From: Strigamia acuminata
Taxonomy: Eukaryota; Arthropoda; Chilopoda; Geophilomorpha; Linotaeniidae
Direction: 5' to 3'
Length of the DNA stretch: 64,000 nucleotides
NCBI GenBank assembly: GCA_949358305.1
Contig: OX442314.1
Span: forward strand, 55,437,369 to 55,501,368
Shown piece after piece: positions 32,521-44,722 of this stretch. The translations under genes and the position numbers were made by a program. The notes beneath the pieces are model-generated. The model had not been told where the DNA came from. It saw only the letters and a list, made by a program, of their open reading frames with translations, and made no database searches. Position 1 is the first letter of the stretch; every line of letters begins with the position of its first letter.

Positions 32521-33629
32521 TCAAGTTCAAGTTCACGAACTTGAACCAATAGTTCAGTACACTTTTCCAATTTTTTTTTTAAAATTGAAATGTTTTTTCA
32601 TGTTTTGTGGTTTGCAGATGGAAAAAAAATACTTTTTTTTTTTAGTAAAGTGGTCGTTTTCATTTATTTCAATGATGAAAACGGCTGATTGAGCCGTTTT
32701 TGTTGTAAAAAGTGATCAAAATGAATGTTTTGATGATGAAAACGTCATCAAAACGTTTAAAACCGATGCAAAAAGTAACGTTTTTGCGACATGATATATG
32801 CGAACTTCGTTCAAGTTCAATCTTAAAAGTGAACAAAGTCCGTTTTTTGCGTTCACTTGTAAAAGTGAACTAGTTCGTGTTAATAGTTCACATTCGATAC
32901 AACACTGCTGGATTCATGGTCTTTTTTCAAAGCCATTAGCCACCCAATTTGCATGGCAAACCATTCCATTCGTGGTTCGGTTGCAAATGCGTTAGGCACA
33001 ATACCAATGCAATCTCCGCCGCTAAGCTCGCCCTCCCCGCAATCCGAGACTCAATTTCATCAGTTGGGCAGTGAAATTGACATAATGTGCCGTCAATGCG
33101 CGTTTTATCTATTTTAAAACATGTATGCTGCATTCAAATTGTATGTATGAAAGATAAACTATCCAAAAGTGTTATTTCTGTATTTCTTCCTTAAAAATAT
33201 GAGAATCATCCAACTTATAACCTTGCGCTTATACATAACAAGATCAATCAAACAATCACATCATTGCATCTCTCCCCAAAACCATAAACAAATCACAAAC
33301 ATAATTCCCAAAATGCCTTCTTTTTTGGAGACAATTATCCTTTCTATGTACCGTACACTAAAAACAAAATAGAACCCTACACTACGATAGTTGAAAGTAG
33401 TGTCTCGATTAGTTAAATTAGTGCAGAAATAGTAGTTGACATTTGACACATTCCAATCTCGGGAATCTTCGCAAATCTCTGAAATCTCGCAAAATCTCAC
33501 GAGATCTCGTAAAATCTCGTAAGATTTATAGCCAAATTCTGAGATTCCAGACTCCAGATTCCAGAGGGTATGAGATTCCATCCCATGATGTCAGACCCCT
33601 GAAATAAACTTCATGATAAATAAAAAGCA
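32521..33629. other. Spacer between ZF5 and block C6
   Basis: Repeats of GTGAACTTGAAC-like and GATGAAAACG words, the segment homologous to 20270-20500, and an ATCTCG-rich stretch (33460-33560) also found near 8330-8440. No ORF with a recognisable product. Confidence 0.45.
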
Positions 33630-34860
33630 CATGGAGTTCAGGTTCATTATTTTGCCGCATATGACGCAACCTGTACCGAGCATGCACCATGGTGATTCAC
33701 GAAGCAATTTTCTAGTTTAATTCTTTTAAGTACTACAGCAGTAATTTGAAACTCGACTAGAATTGGAACGCCCGCCCTGCCACCTCACGGAACGGCGATA
33801 TATCAACTAAGCAATAACTTGTTGAGCGCGGCTTAAAACGAGCGCTGGAAAAAGCAGAATACCTCATAAAATACTTGCATACCCGTAAATATAATTTAGC
33901 GCAATGCTTGTTGATTGGATTTTGGTTTATAAAAATATATTTTTGTACAGGTTTTCAAGCAAACAAGACTGACTGGGCGCGCTGATTCGCGGGATTATAA
34001 ATCATCATCGTTTCGACCGTGTTGATCTAAGAAAGCGCCACGAGACTTTTCTCAGTTTCCTTAATTATCGAGGATCTGGTCTGACCGCATTCGTCGCTCA
34101 CAAGTCGAATTTTCTGTGAGAATTTTGTAAGTTCTATAATCGGCGTAAGTTTTAGTCAGACTCAAGGGTAAAAATAAGCCTGAACTCGGTAAAAGATTTG
34201 GAAACGTTCTGGTTTAAAATCTGAATCTGTTGGTCGGGGAACAGTGTTGTGCGCGGTCCGCGGTCCAGGTACCGCGGTCCTGTTCCGGCAGCTAAAAAGA
34301 ACCGCGGTCCCGGTCCGCGGTCCCTCGAGCGGTACCGCGTTCCCGGTCCGCGGTACACCGAGGACCGCGGACCGGGAACGCGGTCCCGGTCCAGGACCGA
34401 GACCTTGTTTTTGCGGTACATCTCGCGGTCCACGAGAAAACACGAGATCTCGTGTTTCGCGAGATTATACCGCAAAATACGAGAATCTACGGCACAAAAT
34501 ACTCGAAAAGACTCGAAAAACGCAACAAATTGCTAAAACAGACTCGAAAAACGGCACAAAATCCTCAAAAAGACTAGAAAAATGGCACAAAATTCTCAAA
34601 AATGCTCAAAAAAAAAAAAAAAAAGAGAATCTCGTGTTTTCTCGCGGACCGCGAGATGTACCGCAAACGCGGTCCGCGGTCCACGGAATTTTAAAAGGAA
34701 CGCGGTCCCGGTCCGCGGTACTGTACCGACCTTTCAAAAGGAACGCGGTCCCGGTACGTACCCGCCGCAAAAGGAACGCGGTCGCGGTCCTGGATCGCCG
34801 GTCCGAGACCGGGACCGCGCACAACACTGTCGGGGAACCGTGGCAAAGACAATTCTTCTA
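33630..34860 (+). promoter_or_regulatory. Zinc-finger unit upstream block, copy C6 (of ZF6), interrupted
   Basis: Homologue of C1, but the mini-ORF start is CTG (33777) and a TAA follows at GCTTAAAACG, so this copy lacks the mini-ORF. Its 3' end is split by the hAT MITE at 34242-34829. Confidence 0.45.
34242..34829. mobile_element. hAT-type MITE with GC-rich CGCGGTCC arms
   Basis: 588 bp, CAGTGTTGTGCGCGGTCC at left and GGGACCGCGCACAACACTG at right, with exact 8-bp target duplication TCGGGGAA (34234-34241, 34830-34837). The uninterrupted site is visible in C3. A different subfamily from 29423-30031 (CGGTCC rather than CGGTAC repeats). Contains an A-rich centre. Confidence 0.88.
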
Positions 34861-34979
34861 TCAGTAATAATCATATTATTATAATTTATGTGATTTTATT
34901 TAATTATTACAATACAATTATGATTTGTTTATATTTGAAAATGCGCTCAACCAAACCAGGCCAGACCAAACTAAACCAA

Positions 34980-35490
34980 ACCATTTTTACCATGAAAAAT
35001 GGCTAAAAATGGCTAAAAATTGGCTATTTTTGACAAAAAATGGCTAAAAATGGGCATTTTTTCCGAAATACAGCCATTTTTACCATGAAAAATGGCTAAA
35101 AATGGCCTTTTTTGCCAAAAGACATCCATTTTTACCATGAAAAAAAGCTAAAAAGGGCCATTTTTGATGAAAAATAACCATTCTTGAGGAAAAACAGCCA
35201 TTCTTGATGAAAAATGGCTAGAAATGGCTAAAGATGGCCATTTTTGACGTAAAACAGCCATTTTTACCATGAAAAATAGATAAAAATGGCCATTTTTGAT
35301 GAAAAATGACCATTCTTGACGAAAAACAGCCATTCTTGACAAAAAATGGCTAGAAATGGCTAAAGATGGCCATCTTTTCCGAAATACTGCCATTTTTACC
35401 ATGAAAAATGGCTAAAAATGGCTATTTTTGACAAAAAATGGCTAAAAATGGCTATTTTTGACAAAAAATGGCTAAAAATGGCCATTTCCA
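34980..35490. repeat. AATGGC-rich array, copy 4
   Basis: Longest array of the family, joining directly to CCATTTCCATGACTTTTATTTAC. Confidence 0.8.
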
Positions 35491-35538
35491 TGACTTTTAT
35501 TTACAATAAGTTTACAAACATTTTAACTGTGTAATTTT

Positions 35539-35646
35539 TAGGGTTGCACTGAATATTCGGTTTGTATTTGGTTATTCGGCTTATTCGGCCTAAAAACCGA
35601 ATATTACGTATTCGGCCGAATATCAACCTGTTATTCGGCCGAATAC
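35539..35646. repeat. ATTCGG-rich palindromic repeat, copy 2
   Basis: Near-identical to 17124-17232. Confidence 0.8.
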
Positions 35647-35841
35647 ATAATAATGATAAAATTAGAATTATTTGAATTTTGCTGTGTAACCTTTCGCCTT
35701 TTACAGGATGAATACTAATAATTTACACAATATTCATTGCATTTTCCGAGACAACTTCATATTTATAGGTCAAAATTTCATTTTTTTATATGAAAATAAT
35801 CAATTTTCACTATTAAATTCCAATTATTACCTAAAAACAAC

Positions 35842-36682
35842 GGTGCACAGCGTTGCCAGTGTTTTTTGTTTTAGCGTTTTTGTAGTTTTCAATTGTATTT
35901 TTCATCGTTTTTAATTTCAGCGTAATTAATTTAATAAACAAATTTGCCAGTCTTTTAAATACAGGTGCTATTACATGAACGTACATGCGACGTGTAGCAT
36001 ATACGTTCATGCGACGCGGAAATGAAAGACGCTGGAATGCAAAAACCCTGAACTGCAGAAACGCGGAAATACAAAACGAATTAAAAACGCTTAACCCTTC
36101 CAACCCGAAAGTATTGGTCTCCCCTCTCTCCCTAAGATGGGCATTTTTTGACCGAGATTCTGCGCTTGCGCAAAATCCGGGTTTTAGGGAATTCCGAACA
36201 TCTAGCCAATGGGGTTAGATTGACTCTTCATGTAGTGAACGCCATATGGACATGGTGGTCACGATTGACATTAGCGGAGCCTGCTGATGATCATGATTTA
36301 TGTCCTAAGATGGGTCTTTTTTGACCCAGTTAATCTTTGGGTTCAAATTACAGATAAAATTGAAAAATTAAAAAATTTTCAATTGTGTTATAGTGTCTAC
36401 TGATGTTTCAAAGGAATAGTCAGCAAAAATCAGATGAAAAAAAAATTATTTTACATAAAAATAATGATTTTTTTAAAATGGGGTCACAAAATGACTCATC
36501 TTAGGGTTGGAAGGGTTAAATCAACAAGGCTGAAATGCAAGACGCGGAAATTAATAACGCTGGATTGAATATATTTATACAATTAGTCATTTATTAAAAA
36601 CGTTCAAAAAATAGACGCTGAATTAAAGCATGCAAAATTAAAAAACCGGTATAAACCAAAAACGCTGGCAATGCTGTGCACC
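35842..36682. mobile_element. Inverted-repeat element family H, copy 2, with nested piggyBac-type MITE
   Basis: Ends GGTGCACAGCGTTGCCAG and CTGGCAATGCTGTGCACC, 18-bp inverted repeats with one mismatch. Interrupted at 36095-36515. Confidence 0.7.
36095..36515. mobile_element. PiggyBac-type MITE
   Basis: TTAA-CCCTTCCAACCC at left, GGGTTGGAAGGG-TTAA at right; TTAA duplication at 36091-36094 and 36516-36519. Copy 1 of family H (near 17660) shows the empty site. Contains subterminal CCTAAGATGGG motifs. No transposase. Confidence 0.88.
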
Positions 36683-37018
36683 TTAAAAAAAAGGCTACAC
36701 TATAGTAGCCTTTAATTTAATTATTTAGTTATTTGACTTGCATTATAAAACGCTAGAAATAATAAACGCTGGCAAAAAAAAATGCTGAAATTAAAAAATT
36801 AAAAAAATATATATAAATAATACTACAAAAACGCCAGATTCGTAAACGCCAGCACTTAAAAACGCTGGCAACACCACGACCCAAAACAACAAATTGTACA
36901 ATAAAAATTCAATATTTATTTTAAAAATGAAATTTTTAAGGCAACAATTGCATTTTCCCTGTAAAAATTGCTTTTCACTGCCAAAAGTTGGACTTTTATT
37001 TATTTATTCGTTTATTTA

Positions 37019-37450
37019 TTCGTTATAACAAACAAGTTTTATGACACTGTAATACCCACAAGCCCTTGTTATAACGAATTTTTAAAACTAAGACTCACAA
37101 CATCCGAAGTCCATATGTAGAAACCAAAGGAAAATGAAAAATTTACTGTTTAAAAATGGCTGCCAAGCAAAAAGCAATTTTAATCAGGGCAAATAGAACA
37201 TTATTAATGCCATTGACATTGGCAAGAAGCTGTCAATTGTAGCAGATGAGTTTAATTTGTCCCGTTCTACAATTTTCAATAATTTTAAAGAATTTGGACA
37301 AAATTAACACGAAGCTTGCATGTTCATGAATAAATAAAATTATTTATGACGATAAATTTAATTTTTTTTAGTAATTTGTTTTAACGAACTCTCGTTATAA
37401 TGAATCAATTTTTCCAGTCCCTTGCGATTTGTTATAAAGAGCTTCGACTG
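37019..37450 (+). mobile_element. Pogo-like remnant, copy A3
   Basis: Left end truncated; right end TTATAAAGAGCTTCGACTG followed by TA. The HTH fragment near 37156 is frameshifted. Confidence 0.65.
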
Positions 37451-37728
37451 TATTAGCTTTCATCTTTAAGTTATTCGTACTACTGATTTTCAAAAGTTTA
37501 AAATTTTCTATCTTAATTTATAACGTGGAAATGTTTGGAAATTTACTTTGTCATCTCATTAATTTAAACTGGAAACAATGGTTTAGAAAAACTAGGTTTT
37601 TAGGGGTCTGTATTAACCAAAAGATTGACGGTCTACGGGCGCCGCAACTCTTAATACTTAACCATGGTGGTTGCTCAGTGAGAAAAGGCGTCTGTGAAAT
37701 CTAATATTTGTGGGGTGCAGGATATCAG

Positions 37729-37891
37729 CAGTGTTGGGCGCGGTGCGCGGTACTGTACCGGAAGTACAGTACCGCCGATACCGGTACTGTACGGCAGCCT
37801 ATACTGCGGTACTTCTGTGCAAGCTTTTTACCGGGCCGCGGTACTTTTCCTAGCAGCACGTGGTCTCGTGTACTTGTACCGCGGTACATCG
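37729..37891. mobile_element. Truncated left arm of hAT MITE joined to the ZF6 leader
   Basis: GATATCAG (37721-37728) then CAGTGTTGGGCGCGGT, homologous to the left arm of 29423-30031. At about 37891 it joins directly to GATAAATACAGTCGCTGC, the ZF leader. The right arm and the splice acceptor are gone. Confidence 0.8.
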
Positions 37892-37956
37892 GATAAATAC
37901 AGTCGCTGCAGATCTGCCACTCAGCTTCAAATTGTGTTACTTTATTACAATCCAAA

Positions 37957-38742
37957 ATGAAGACAAAACAAGAGGAATTCTGTTGCAATCTGTGTGCTTA
38001 TAAGGGTTTGTTTTATTCACATTTGAAACAACACATGCTTACACACACCGGTGAAAAGCCTTTCAGATGTAATGTTTGTGCTTATTCTTGTAATCACAAA
38101 GGGAATTTAAAAAAACATGTTGCAAACCATACCGGGGAGAAACCATTCAAGTGCAATTTGTGTGCTTATTCCAGCGTTACAAGTGGAGGATTAAAAAAAC
38201 ACATTGCAACTCATACAGGAGCAAAACCATTCAAGTGTCATTTGTGTGCTTATTCTTGTGTTCGAAGTTGGGATTTAAAAAGACATATCGCTACCCATAC
38301 AAGGGAAAAACCATTCAAGTGTCATTTGTGTACTTATTCCTGTATTACAAGTGGGGATTTAAGAAAACATATCGCTACTCATACAAGGGAAAAACCATTC
38401 AAGTGCCATTTTTGTGCTTATTCTTGTGTTCAAAGTGGGAATTTAAAAAAACATATCGCCACCCATACGGGGGAAAAACCCTTCAAGTGTCATTTGTGTA
38501 CTTATTCCTGTATTACAAGTGGGGATTTAAGAAAACATATCGCTACTCATACAAGGGAAAAACCATTCAAGTGTCATTTGTGTGCTTATTCCAGTATTAC
38601 CAGTGGGCACCTAAAAAGACATTTATTAACTCATACAGGGGAGAGACCATTCAAATGTCATTTGTGTGTTTTTTCCTGTATTACAAGTGGGCATCTAAAA
38701 AAACATCGCTTAGAAAAACATTTAGCAAAGCATTCAAATTAA
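37957..38742 (+). CDS. ZF6: nine-finger C2H2 zinc-finger protein
   Basis: 261 residues, nine fingers, uninterrupted, all ligands intact. The N-terminus MKTKQEEF deviates from the family MKTKRKDF. Two copies of the CITSG-D finger are nearly identical. The usual TTTTGATTTCAG acceptor upstream is deleted (see 37729-37891), so this gene must use another acceptor, start transcription locally, or be silent; the coding frame nevertheless shows no decay. Predicted DNA-binding protein. Confidence 0.88.
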   Translation: MKTKQEEFCCNLCAYKGLFYSHLKQHMLTHTGEKPFRCNVCAYSCNHKGNLKKHVANHTGEKPFKCNLCAYSSVTSGGLKKHIATHTGAKPFKCHLCAYSCVRSWDLKRHIATHTREKPFKCHLCTYSCITSGDLRKHIATHTREKPFKCHFCAYSCVQSGNLKKHIATHTGEKPFKCHLCTYSCITSGDLRKHIATHTREKPFKCHLCAYSSITSGHLKRHLLTHTGERPFKCHLCVFSCITSGHLKKHRLEKHLAKHSN

Positions 38743-39215
38743 AAAGTTTTGCATTTGTTTGTACATTCAGAACTGTTAAATTCAAAATGGTTGATTATTT
38801 TTATGTTATTTTGTGTACTTCAGTTTGGATATTTAAAATAACATATTATTTATTGTCTATTTGCGCTTTCGTGCACAATTTACAAAAAACATATTTTCTC
38901 ATGCGCAATTGGAGGTCCGCAGACTATTTAAGCTCGACTTCGGCCAATTTTAATTATTGAAAAATTTTGAAACGAAATACCATATCTTACCGATTAAGGG
39001 TTGCTCTCGAATAAGAGCCGCGACAGAGAGCGGCAATTTGATATTAGAGCCGCCCTCGAATAATAGCCGCCGCTATATTCGTTTAATGAACATAACATGA
39101 ACAATATCGGCCACTATTTAAAATAAGAGCTGCCCTCGATTAAAGTGCGCAATGCATTCATTTAATTTGTACATTTTGTTTTTCTGTAATTAAAAATAAA
39201 ATAAATCATACTCTG
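38743..39215 (+). other. 3'UTR of ZF6, shortened
   Basis: Shared 3'UTR with the middle replaced (38975-39140) by a GC-richer piece containing GAGCCGC and GCCCTCGA words. Ends with AATAAA at 39195. Confidence 0.55.
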
Positions 39216-39889
39216 TATCTCAATTACCGGTTTTTCAATTTTATTTACTTATTGCAAATTTTTTATTCAGGTTTACCTTCTAATCCATGCATGGGATTAA
39301 GATAAGGAATATGTGTGGTTGATCCACCAGTTACATTTTAACAAAATTACCGTAATTAATTGTGTTGTTTTATTGTATATCGGTGTTGCCAGCATTTTAT
39401 ACTTCTCGCGTTTTCTTTTTCAGCGTCTTTTTTACTTTTTTAATTTTCTATTTCAGCGTTTTAAATTTGGACGTTTTTAATTAATTAATTAATGACTGAA
39501 ATTCACAAAATTTCTAGCCTTTTACATCGTAACGTTTTTTATGCCAGCGTTTTGCATTTAGCGTTTTTTCAATTTTCAATATTTTAATTTTCAACTTTTC
39601 AATCAGTCATCGCAGTCATTAGGCCTCATGACACGTGTGGTCGGTTTTTTGATTTTACCACTATTAACATGGAGTTATCAGAGTTTTCGGACAACTAGTT
39701 GGAGGAATATAAACACTAAGATTGAGGCTAAAATTAGTAATTTATTTACAAGTCATAAAGCAGTAATATTATTAGATCTTTTTTGTTTTTATTTTGTTAA
39801 AAATTTTATCTTTGAGATTAATACTAAAAACACAAACTCCCACTCTTCACGAAACTTCAAGATAATTAAAAAGAATGTAGAACTCAGTT
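39216..39889. other. Spacer between ZF6 and block C7
   Basis: Contains a family-H-like fragment (GGTGTTGCCAGCATTTT near 39382) and sequence shared with 25460-25730. No gene seen. Confidence 0.45.
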
Positions 39890-40450
39890 TCTTTATTTTG
39901 CCACTTATGGTGCAACCAGTACCGAGCATGCGCGATGCTGAATCACGAAGCAATTTTCTAGTTCAATTATTTCAGAGTACAGCAATTCAAAACTCGACTG
40001 GAATTAGAACGCGCGCCATGCTACCTCACGGAACGACGAAACATCAACTAAGCGAAAACTTGTTGAGCGCGGGTAAAAACGGGCGCCGGGAAAAGCAGAA
40101 TACTCGCATACCGTAAATATAATTTAGCCCAACGCTTGTTGATTTGTTTTTGTTCATAAAAATGTACTTTTCTAGGGGTTTTCGAGTAAACTAGACGGAC
40201 TGGTCGCGCTGATTCGCGGGATCATAAATCATCGTCTCGATCCTTTTGATCTAACCAAGCGCCACGAGACTCTTCTCAATTTTTATCCAGGACTTGTCTC
40301 ACCTCATTCGTATATTACAGGTATATAATCGGTATAGGTTTTAGTCAGACGCAGGGGTGAAAGTAAGCCTGACCTCGGTAAAAGATTTGGAAACATTCTG
40401 GTTTAAAATCTGAATCGGTTTGGCCGGCTTTAGACGCATGGCAAAGACAA
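39890..40450 (+). promoter_or_regulatory. Zinc-finger unit upstream block, copy C7 (of ZF7)
   Basis: Mini-ORF 40018-40116, shortened to 32 codons by a deletion. Donor-like CAGGTATATAATCGG near 40320 (C2/C8 subtype). Confidence 0.45.
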
Positions 40451-40742
40451 TTCTGATGTCAGTAGTAATTATATTATAACAATTTATGTGATTTTATTAT
40501 TAATTAATTGAATTATTAATAGAGTATTATTTACAATACGATTGTAATTTGTTTCTTTTTGAAAAAGCGCTCAACCAAACCGGCAAGAAGTTTTTTTCTA
40601 CTTTCACCCCTGGTTTTAGTTCGATGGTACAACTTTCTTCACTGAAAAAAAAATCAAATTTACTTTCTTGTAAAGCATGGTAATTTTACAATTTTGGAAA
40701 TTAGATTAACAATCAATTGAAAATTACGTATTCTTTCAAATA

Positions 40743-41156
40743 CAGTCGAAACTCTTTATAACGAATTGCAAAGGACTGGAAAAATCGATTCGTTATAACG
40801 AGAATTCGTTAAAACGAATTAGCTGAAAAAAATAAAATTCCTTCATAAACAACATTATTTAATCATAATATCATGTTGATTTTATCCAAATTCTTAAAAA
40901 TTGTAAAACAATACATATTAAACTCAACTGCTACAATTGACAGCTTCTTGCCAATGTCAATGGCATTAATAATGTTCAACTTGTCCTGAATCCTGTGTGA
41001 GGGTTGTTTGTTATAATAAATAATTCGTTTTACTGAAATTCGTTTTAATGAAAATATTTAACGTGGTGTTCTATGGCTGGCCAACCAAGTCATTCTTAAC
41101 AATTCGTTATATCGATAATTCGTTATATCGCGATTTGCTATACAGAGTTTCGACTG
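40743..41156 (-). mobile_element. Pogo-like MITE, copy A4, intact ends
   Basis: 414 bp, CAGTCGAAACTCTTTATAACG at left and TATACAGAGTTTCGACTG at right, flanked by TA on both sides. The decayed HTH segment reads on the minus strand near 40900-41000, so it lies opposite to A1-A3. An independent insertion. Confidence 0.8.
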
Positions 41157-41904
41157 TAAAAGCTCTTATTCAAAACTGCAATTGTCAACCGCAACTTCGA
41201 TTTCCGTTTTTCATTATAAAATAATTTTTTAATGTAAATATCGTAGCCTATGTTCAAACGTTCGTTACCTTGAATACAATAAATTAACCGAAAGTTGCGA
41301 TAATACAGTATTTTTCCTTCTTCAGCTGCGGATCTTATTTGAGGCGGGCTCCAATTCGAGGACAGTACGGTAGTTTTTTCTTCAACACATTTATAATCTT
41401 GGAAAGAGACCATTTCCATAACACTTTATTACAATTACTTTATAAACATATTCAATTGTGTAATTTTGAAATTTCACAATACACTAGAATTTTCAATATA
41501 TTTTCAAATATCACAAATCTACTATCCTTTATTTTGAAAATTTAAATACCCGAAAATAATATTTTAATTTAGCCATTAGCCTGTTTTTATTTTGTCAGGC
41601 GGGCCTCTAATTGGGCACGGGGATATTTTTATTTTGCAAATTAGACACGGGTTTGCAATCAGATGCTCCAAACCAGGCAAAAATACAGATAAAATGAAAA
41701 GAATAAATAATAAATAATTTACAATAAGGCAGAAAAATTCAAGAAAGAATGAAGTTATTTAAAAGGACAAAATTATTTCCAACATAAATGAGGAAAATAA
41801 AAAATGATGCAAAAATGTGCCCAAAATTTTGAATTTTAAAACTGTCGCAAGCCAAGACCGTGAAGACTTTATTTATTTATTTATTTTTCTTGTTTTGATT
41901 TCAG
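41157..41904. other. ZF7 spacer
   Basis: Unit spacer sequence ending with the pyrimidine tract and CAG acceptor at 41903-41904. No gene seen. Confidence 0.5.
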
Positions 41905-41986
41905 GATAAGGATTCATCTCATGATAAATACAGTCGCTGGCAATCTGCACTCTGCTTCGAATTGTGTTACTTTATTACAATCCAAA

Positions 41987-42772
41987 ATGAAGACAAAACG
42001 CAAGGATTTGTGTTGCAATCTGTGTGATTATTCGTCCGTGTTTTATTCACATTTGAAACAACACATGCTTACACACACCGGTGAAAAGCCTTACAGATGT
42101 AATGTTTGTGCTTATTCTTGCAATCACAGATCTAATTTAAAAAAACATGTTGCAACCCACACCCAGGAAAAACCATTCAAGTGTCATTTGTGTGCTTATT
42201 CTTGTGTTCAAAGTGGGGATTTAAGAAAACATTTATTAATACATACTGGGGAAAAACCATTCAAGTGCCATTTGTGTGCTTATTCTTGTGTTCAAAGTGG
42301 GACTTTAAGATATCATATTGGTACCCATACGGGGAAAAAACCATTCAAGTGTCACTTGTGCGCTTTTTCCAGCCTTCAACGTGGAGCATTAAAACAACAT
42401 ATTGCAACTCGTACTGCAGCAAAATCATTCAAGTGTCATTTGTGTGCTTATTCCAGCATTACATTTGGGGAACTAAAAAGTCATATTGCAATCCATACCG
42501 GGAAACAACCATTCAAGTGTCATTTGTGCGCTTATTCTTGCAATCAAAAAGGGAATTTAAAAACTCATGTTGCAACCCATACTGGGGAAAAACCATTCAA
42601 GTGTCATTTGTGTGCTTATTCCTGTATTACAAGTGGGAATTTAAAATATCATATTGCAATTCATACAGGGGAAAAACCATTCAAGTGTCATTTGTGTGCT
42701 TATTCTTGTGTTCAAAGTGGGCAACTGAAAATACATGGCTTGAAAAAACATGTAGCAAAGCATTCAAATTAA
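41987..42772 (+). CDS. ZF7: nine-finger C2H2 zinc-finger protein
   Basis: 261 residues from the family ATG. The frame is open to an ATG 22 codons upstream (41921), but that segment is leader in the paralogues. Nine fingers; in finger 5 the last His is Arg and the linker is degenerate (IATRTAAKSF), so this finger probably does not hold zinc normally. Others are intact. The shared 3'UTR is interrupted by other sequence from about 42825, and a 13.6-kb Gypsy element is inserted at 43270, so the original polyadenylation site now lies at about 57173. Confidence 0.9.
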   Translation: MKTKRKDLCCNLCDYSSVFYSHLKQHMLTHTGEKPYRCNVCAYSCNHRSNLKKHVATHTQEKPFKCHLCAYSCVQSGDLRKHLLIHTGEKPFKCHLCAYSCVQSGTLRYHIGTHTGKKPFKCHLCAFSSLQRGALKQHIATRTAAKSFKCHLCAYSSITFGELKSHIAIHTGKQPFKCHLCAYSCNQKGNLKTHVATHTGEKPFKCHLCAYSCITSGNLKYHIAIHTGEKPFKCHLCAYSCVQSGQLKIHGLKKHVAKHSN

Positions 42773-43269
42773 AACGTTTTGTACTCGTTTGTCACATTCA
42801 GAACTGTTAAATTCAAAATATTCGGTACTCGCCCGAATAACCGAATAATAATTTTAAAATCAATTTTACATTGTAAAAAGCAATTTCCAAGCCGAATAAA
42901 GCAATCCCCAAGTAAAATGTGCCATTTTTATGCTGAAAACCCAATTCATACTGTTGAAAAAAGCAATTACCACATCAAAAAACCAATTTTTATTATCAAA
43001 ATACCAATCAATTGTCATATTTTATGTCAAGAAGGCAGTTTTTAAAAAAAAATTGTAAGTTTTTTAATAGAAATGCAATTTTTATCCAAAGTGTTCAATT
43101 TTCAACCAAAAATGTAAAGTTAGCTGGTATAATGCAATTTATGAGGTGAAAATTATTAGTATTCAAGGCAAAAACTTGCATTAAAAGATGCAAATTTGTC
43201 AAACTTTATTCCTGAATTGCGTACTTTTCTCGCTAAATTCTCAATTTTTTAAAACACAAACGAAACCTG
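42773..43269 (+). other. ZF7 3'UTR, proximal part, and AT-rich replacement
   Basis: About 50 bp of shared 3'UTR, then AT-rich sequence of AACCAATTTTTA-like words, then the shared CTTTTCTCGC...AAACACAAACGAAACCTG up to the Gypsy insertion point. Target duplication CCTG at 43266-43269. Confidence 0.55.
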
Positions 43270-44706
43270 TGTGACGATGACTGCCCGGGATAGGAATTAT
43301 TGCTAAATAGTATAATTGGAACTGCTGAGTGTAGCAAAGTGCGAAAGAACGAAGCGTTTATGTTTTATCAAAACATAGAACATTTATTAATGTCGAGAAT
43401 AAGTTATACAATAACTATGGCCGACAAATGGCCAGTTAAAACAAGTGAAAGACTAACTATACAAAATAGTGGCTCGAAAAGCCCTAAACATCGTTAACAG
43501 TTGTGTTCGGCCTTGAAATAAGAGTGTGTAAAGTTCTTATTTCGGGCGAAAAAGGTGTCGTCTGCAATCGGTCTGATTGTCGTCTGTTTCGATGGTTGGT
43601 TCTGTGTAACTAAATTATCCGAGGAATACGGTTGTCTTTGCCGCATCGTCACAACTTTGGGTGACCGTTGGTTTAAATATCTATTCGTAGATATTTACCA
43701 ATTGGTCTATTTATGATTATCAAAATAACCATAAATAGGAGTTGGGCCAGTTAGACTTTGAAGTAGTGTTGGGTTTACGAATAAATCCAATCGCGTAAGT
43801 TATGATTTTTGAATTATTAAATTACAAATAATCTAATAGTCGGACATAACAACAAAACCTGTACAAAAATAAGTAGTTAGGAAAAGATCCTGTCAATTCT
43901 GGTGGAAAAGGAATTGAGCACGGCATAAATGCACGTGCCCCTACAACGGGATGTTGGCATGTAGTCAGGGAAAGGTAACGAATACTGACTAATCAAGTAT
44001 TCCCACAACGGAATGTTGGCATGTAGAAGGGAAAAGGTGATGAATACCGAACTAGTCAAATATTCCTACAACGGAATGTTGGCATGTAGAAGGGAAAAGG
44101 TGATGAATACCGAACTAGTCAAATATTCCTACAACGGAATGTTGGCATGTAGCGAAGCGAAGCGAAGCGAAGCGTAGAATATGGGCTCAAGTAAGTATCA
44201 AATCAGAAAACAAAAACAAGAGTGAGCTATTTCCGGTTTGCACTGGAATATATGCTCAGGAGGAACAATGAGTTGACCATTGCTCCAATAGGAACACTGG
44301 TCACTCAAAACTGCCCAATCCTAGTAAATAGGAAGTGGATACAGAGGACATAGTCTTCTACTAAGTCTGTCCCAGGAAGTGGATACGGAGGACACATTTG
44401 CAATTAAGGCTATTGTCTTAATTCAAAGTGTATCTCCAAACTCTATGGGTGGTGAGGGGTGACTTAATCCTTTGGCCCAGGTGTTGTTATAATTTGTATA
44501 AATCATAACACAACTGGAGAACTAAAGACACAAATATATCATATTAGTATGATATAATATCTAGAAATGACGTGGATTTATATAAAACCTTTAATTTTAT
44601 ATAAATATTACATAAACAACATGTATATTCGAATTTCCCGCCGAAATGGGAAATAGCGCCATCTATCGGTGAACTTGGAACTAAATATGACGTCATGACC
44701 GTCACA
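43270..44706 (-). repeat. 3' LTR of the Gypsy element (1437 bp)
   Basis: Contains an internal 63-bp tandem repeat (CTACAACGGAATGTTGGCATG unit, 43950-44150) with one unit more than the other LTR, and an AGCGA microsatellite at about 44152-44176. Confidence 0.93.
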
Positions 44707-44722
44707 AGTCCCCCTTAATTAG
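44707..44722 (-). other. Polypurine tract candidate
   Basis: Minus strand TTAAGGGGGACT abuts the 3' LTR, a purine-rich tract in the expected place for plus-strand priming. Confidence 0.65.

Noticed and set aside
39628-40116. 162-codon plus-strand ORF
   Set aside because: A chance joining of spacer frame with the C7 mini-ORF caused by an indel; other copies do not keep this frame.
43300-43497. 65-codon plus-strand ORF in the LTR (also 55493-55690)
   Set aside because: Antisense to the element, no motif, duplicated only because LTRs are identical.
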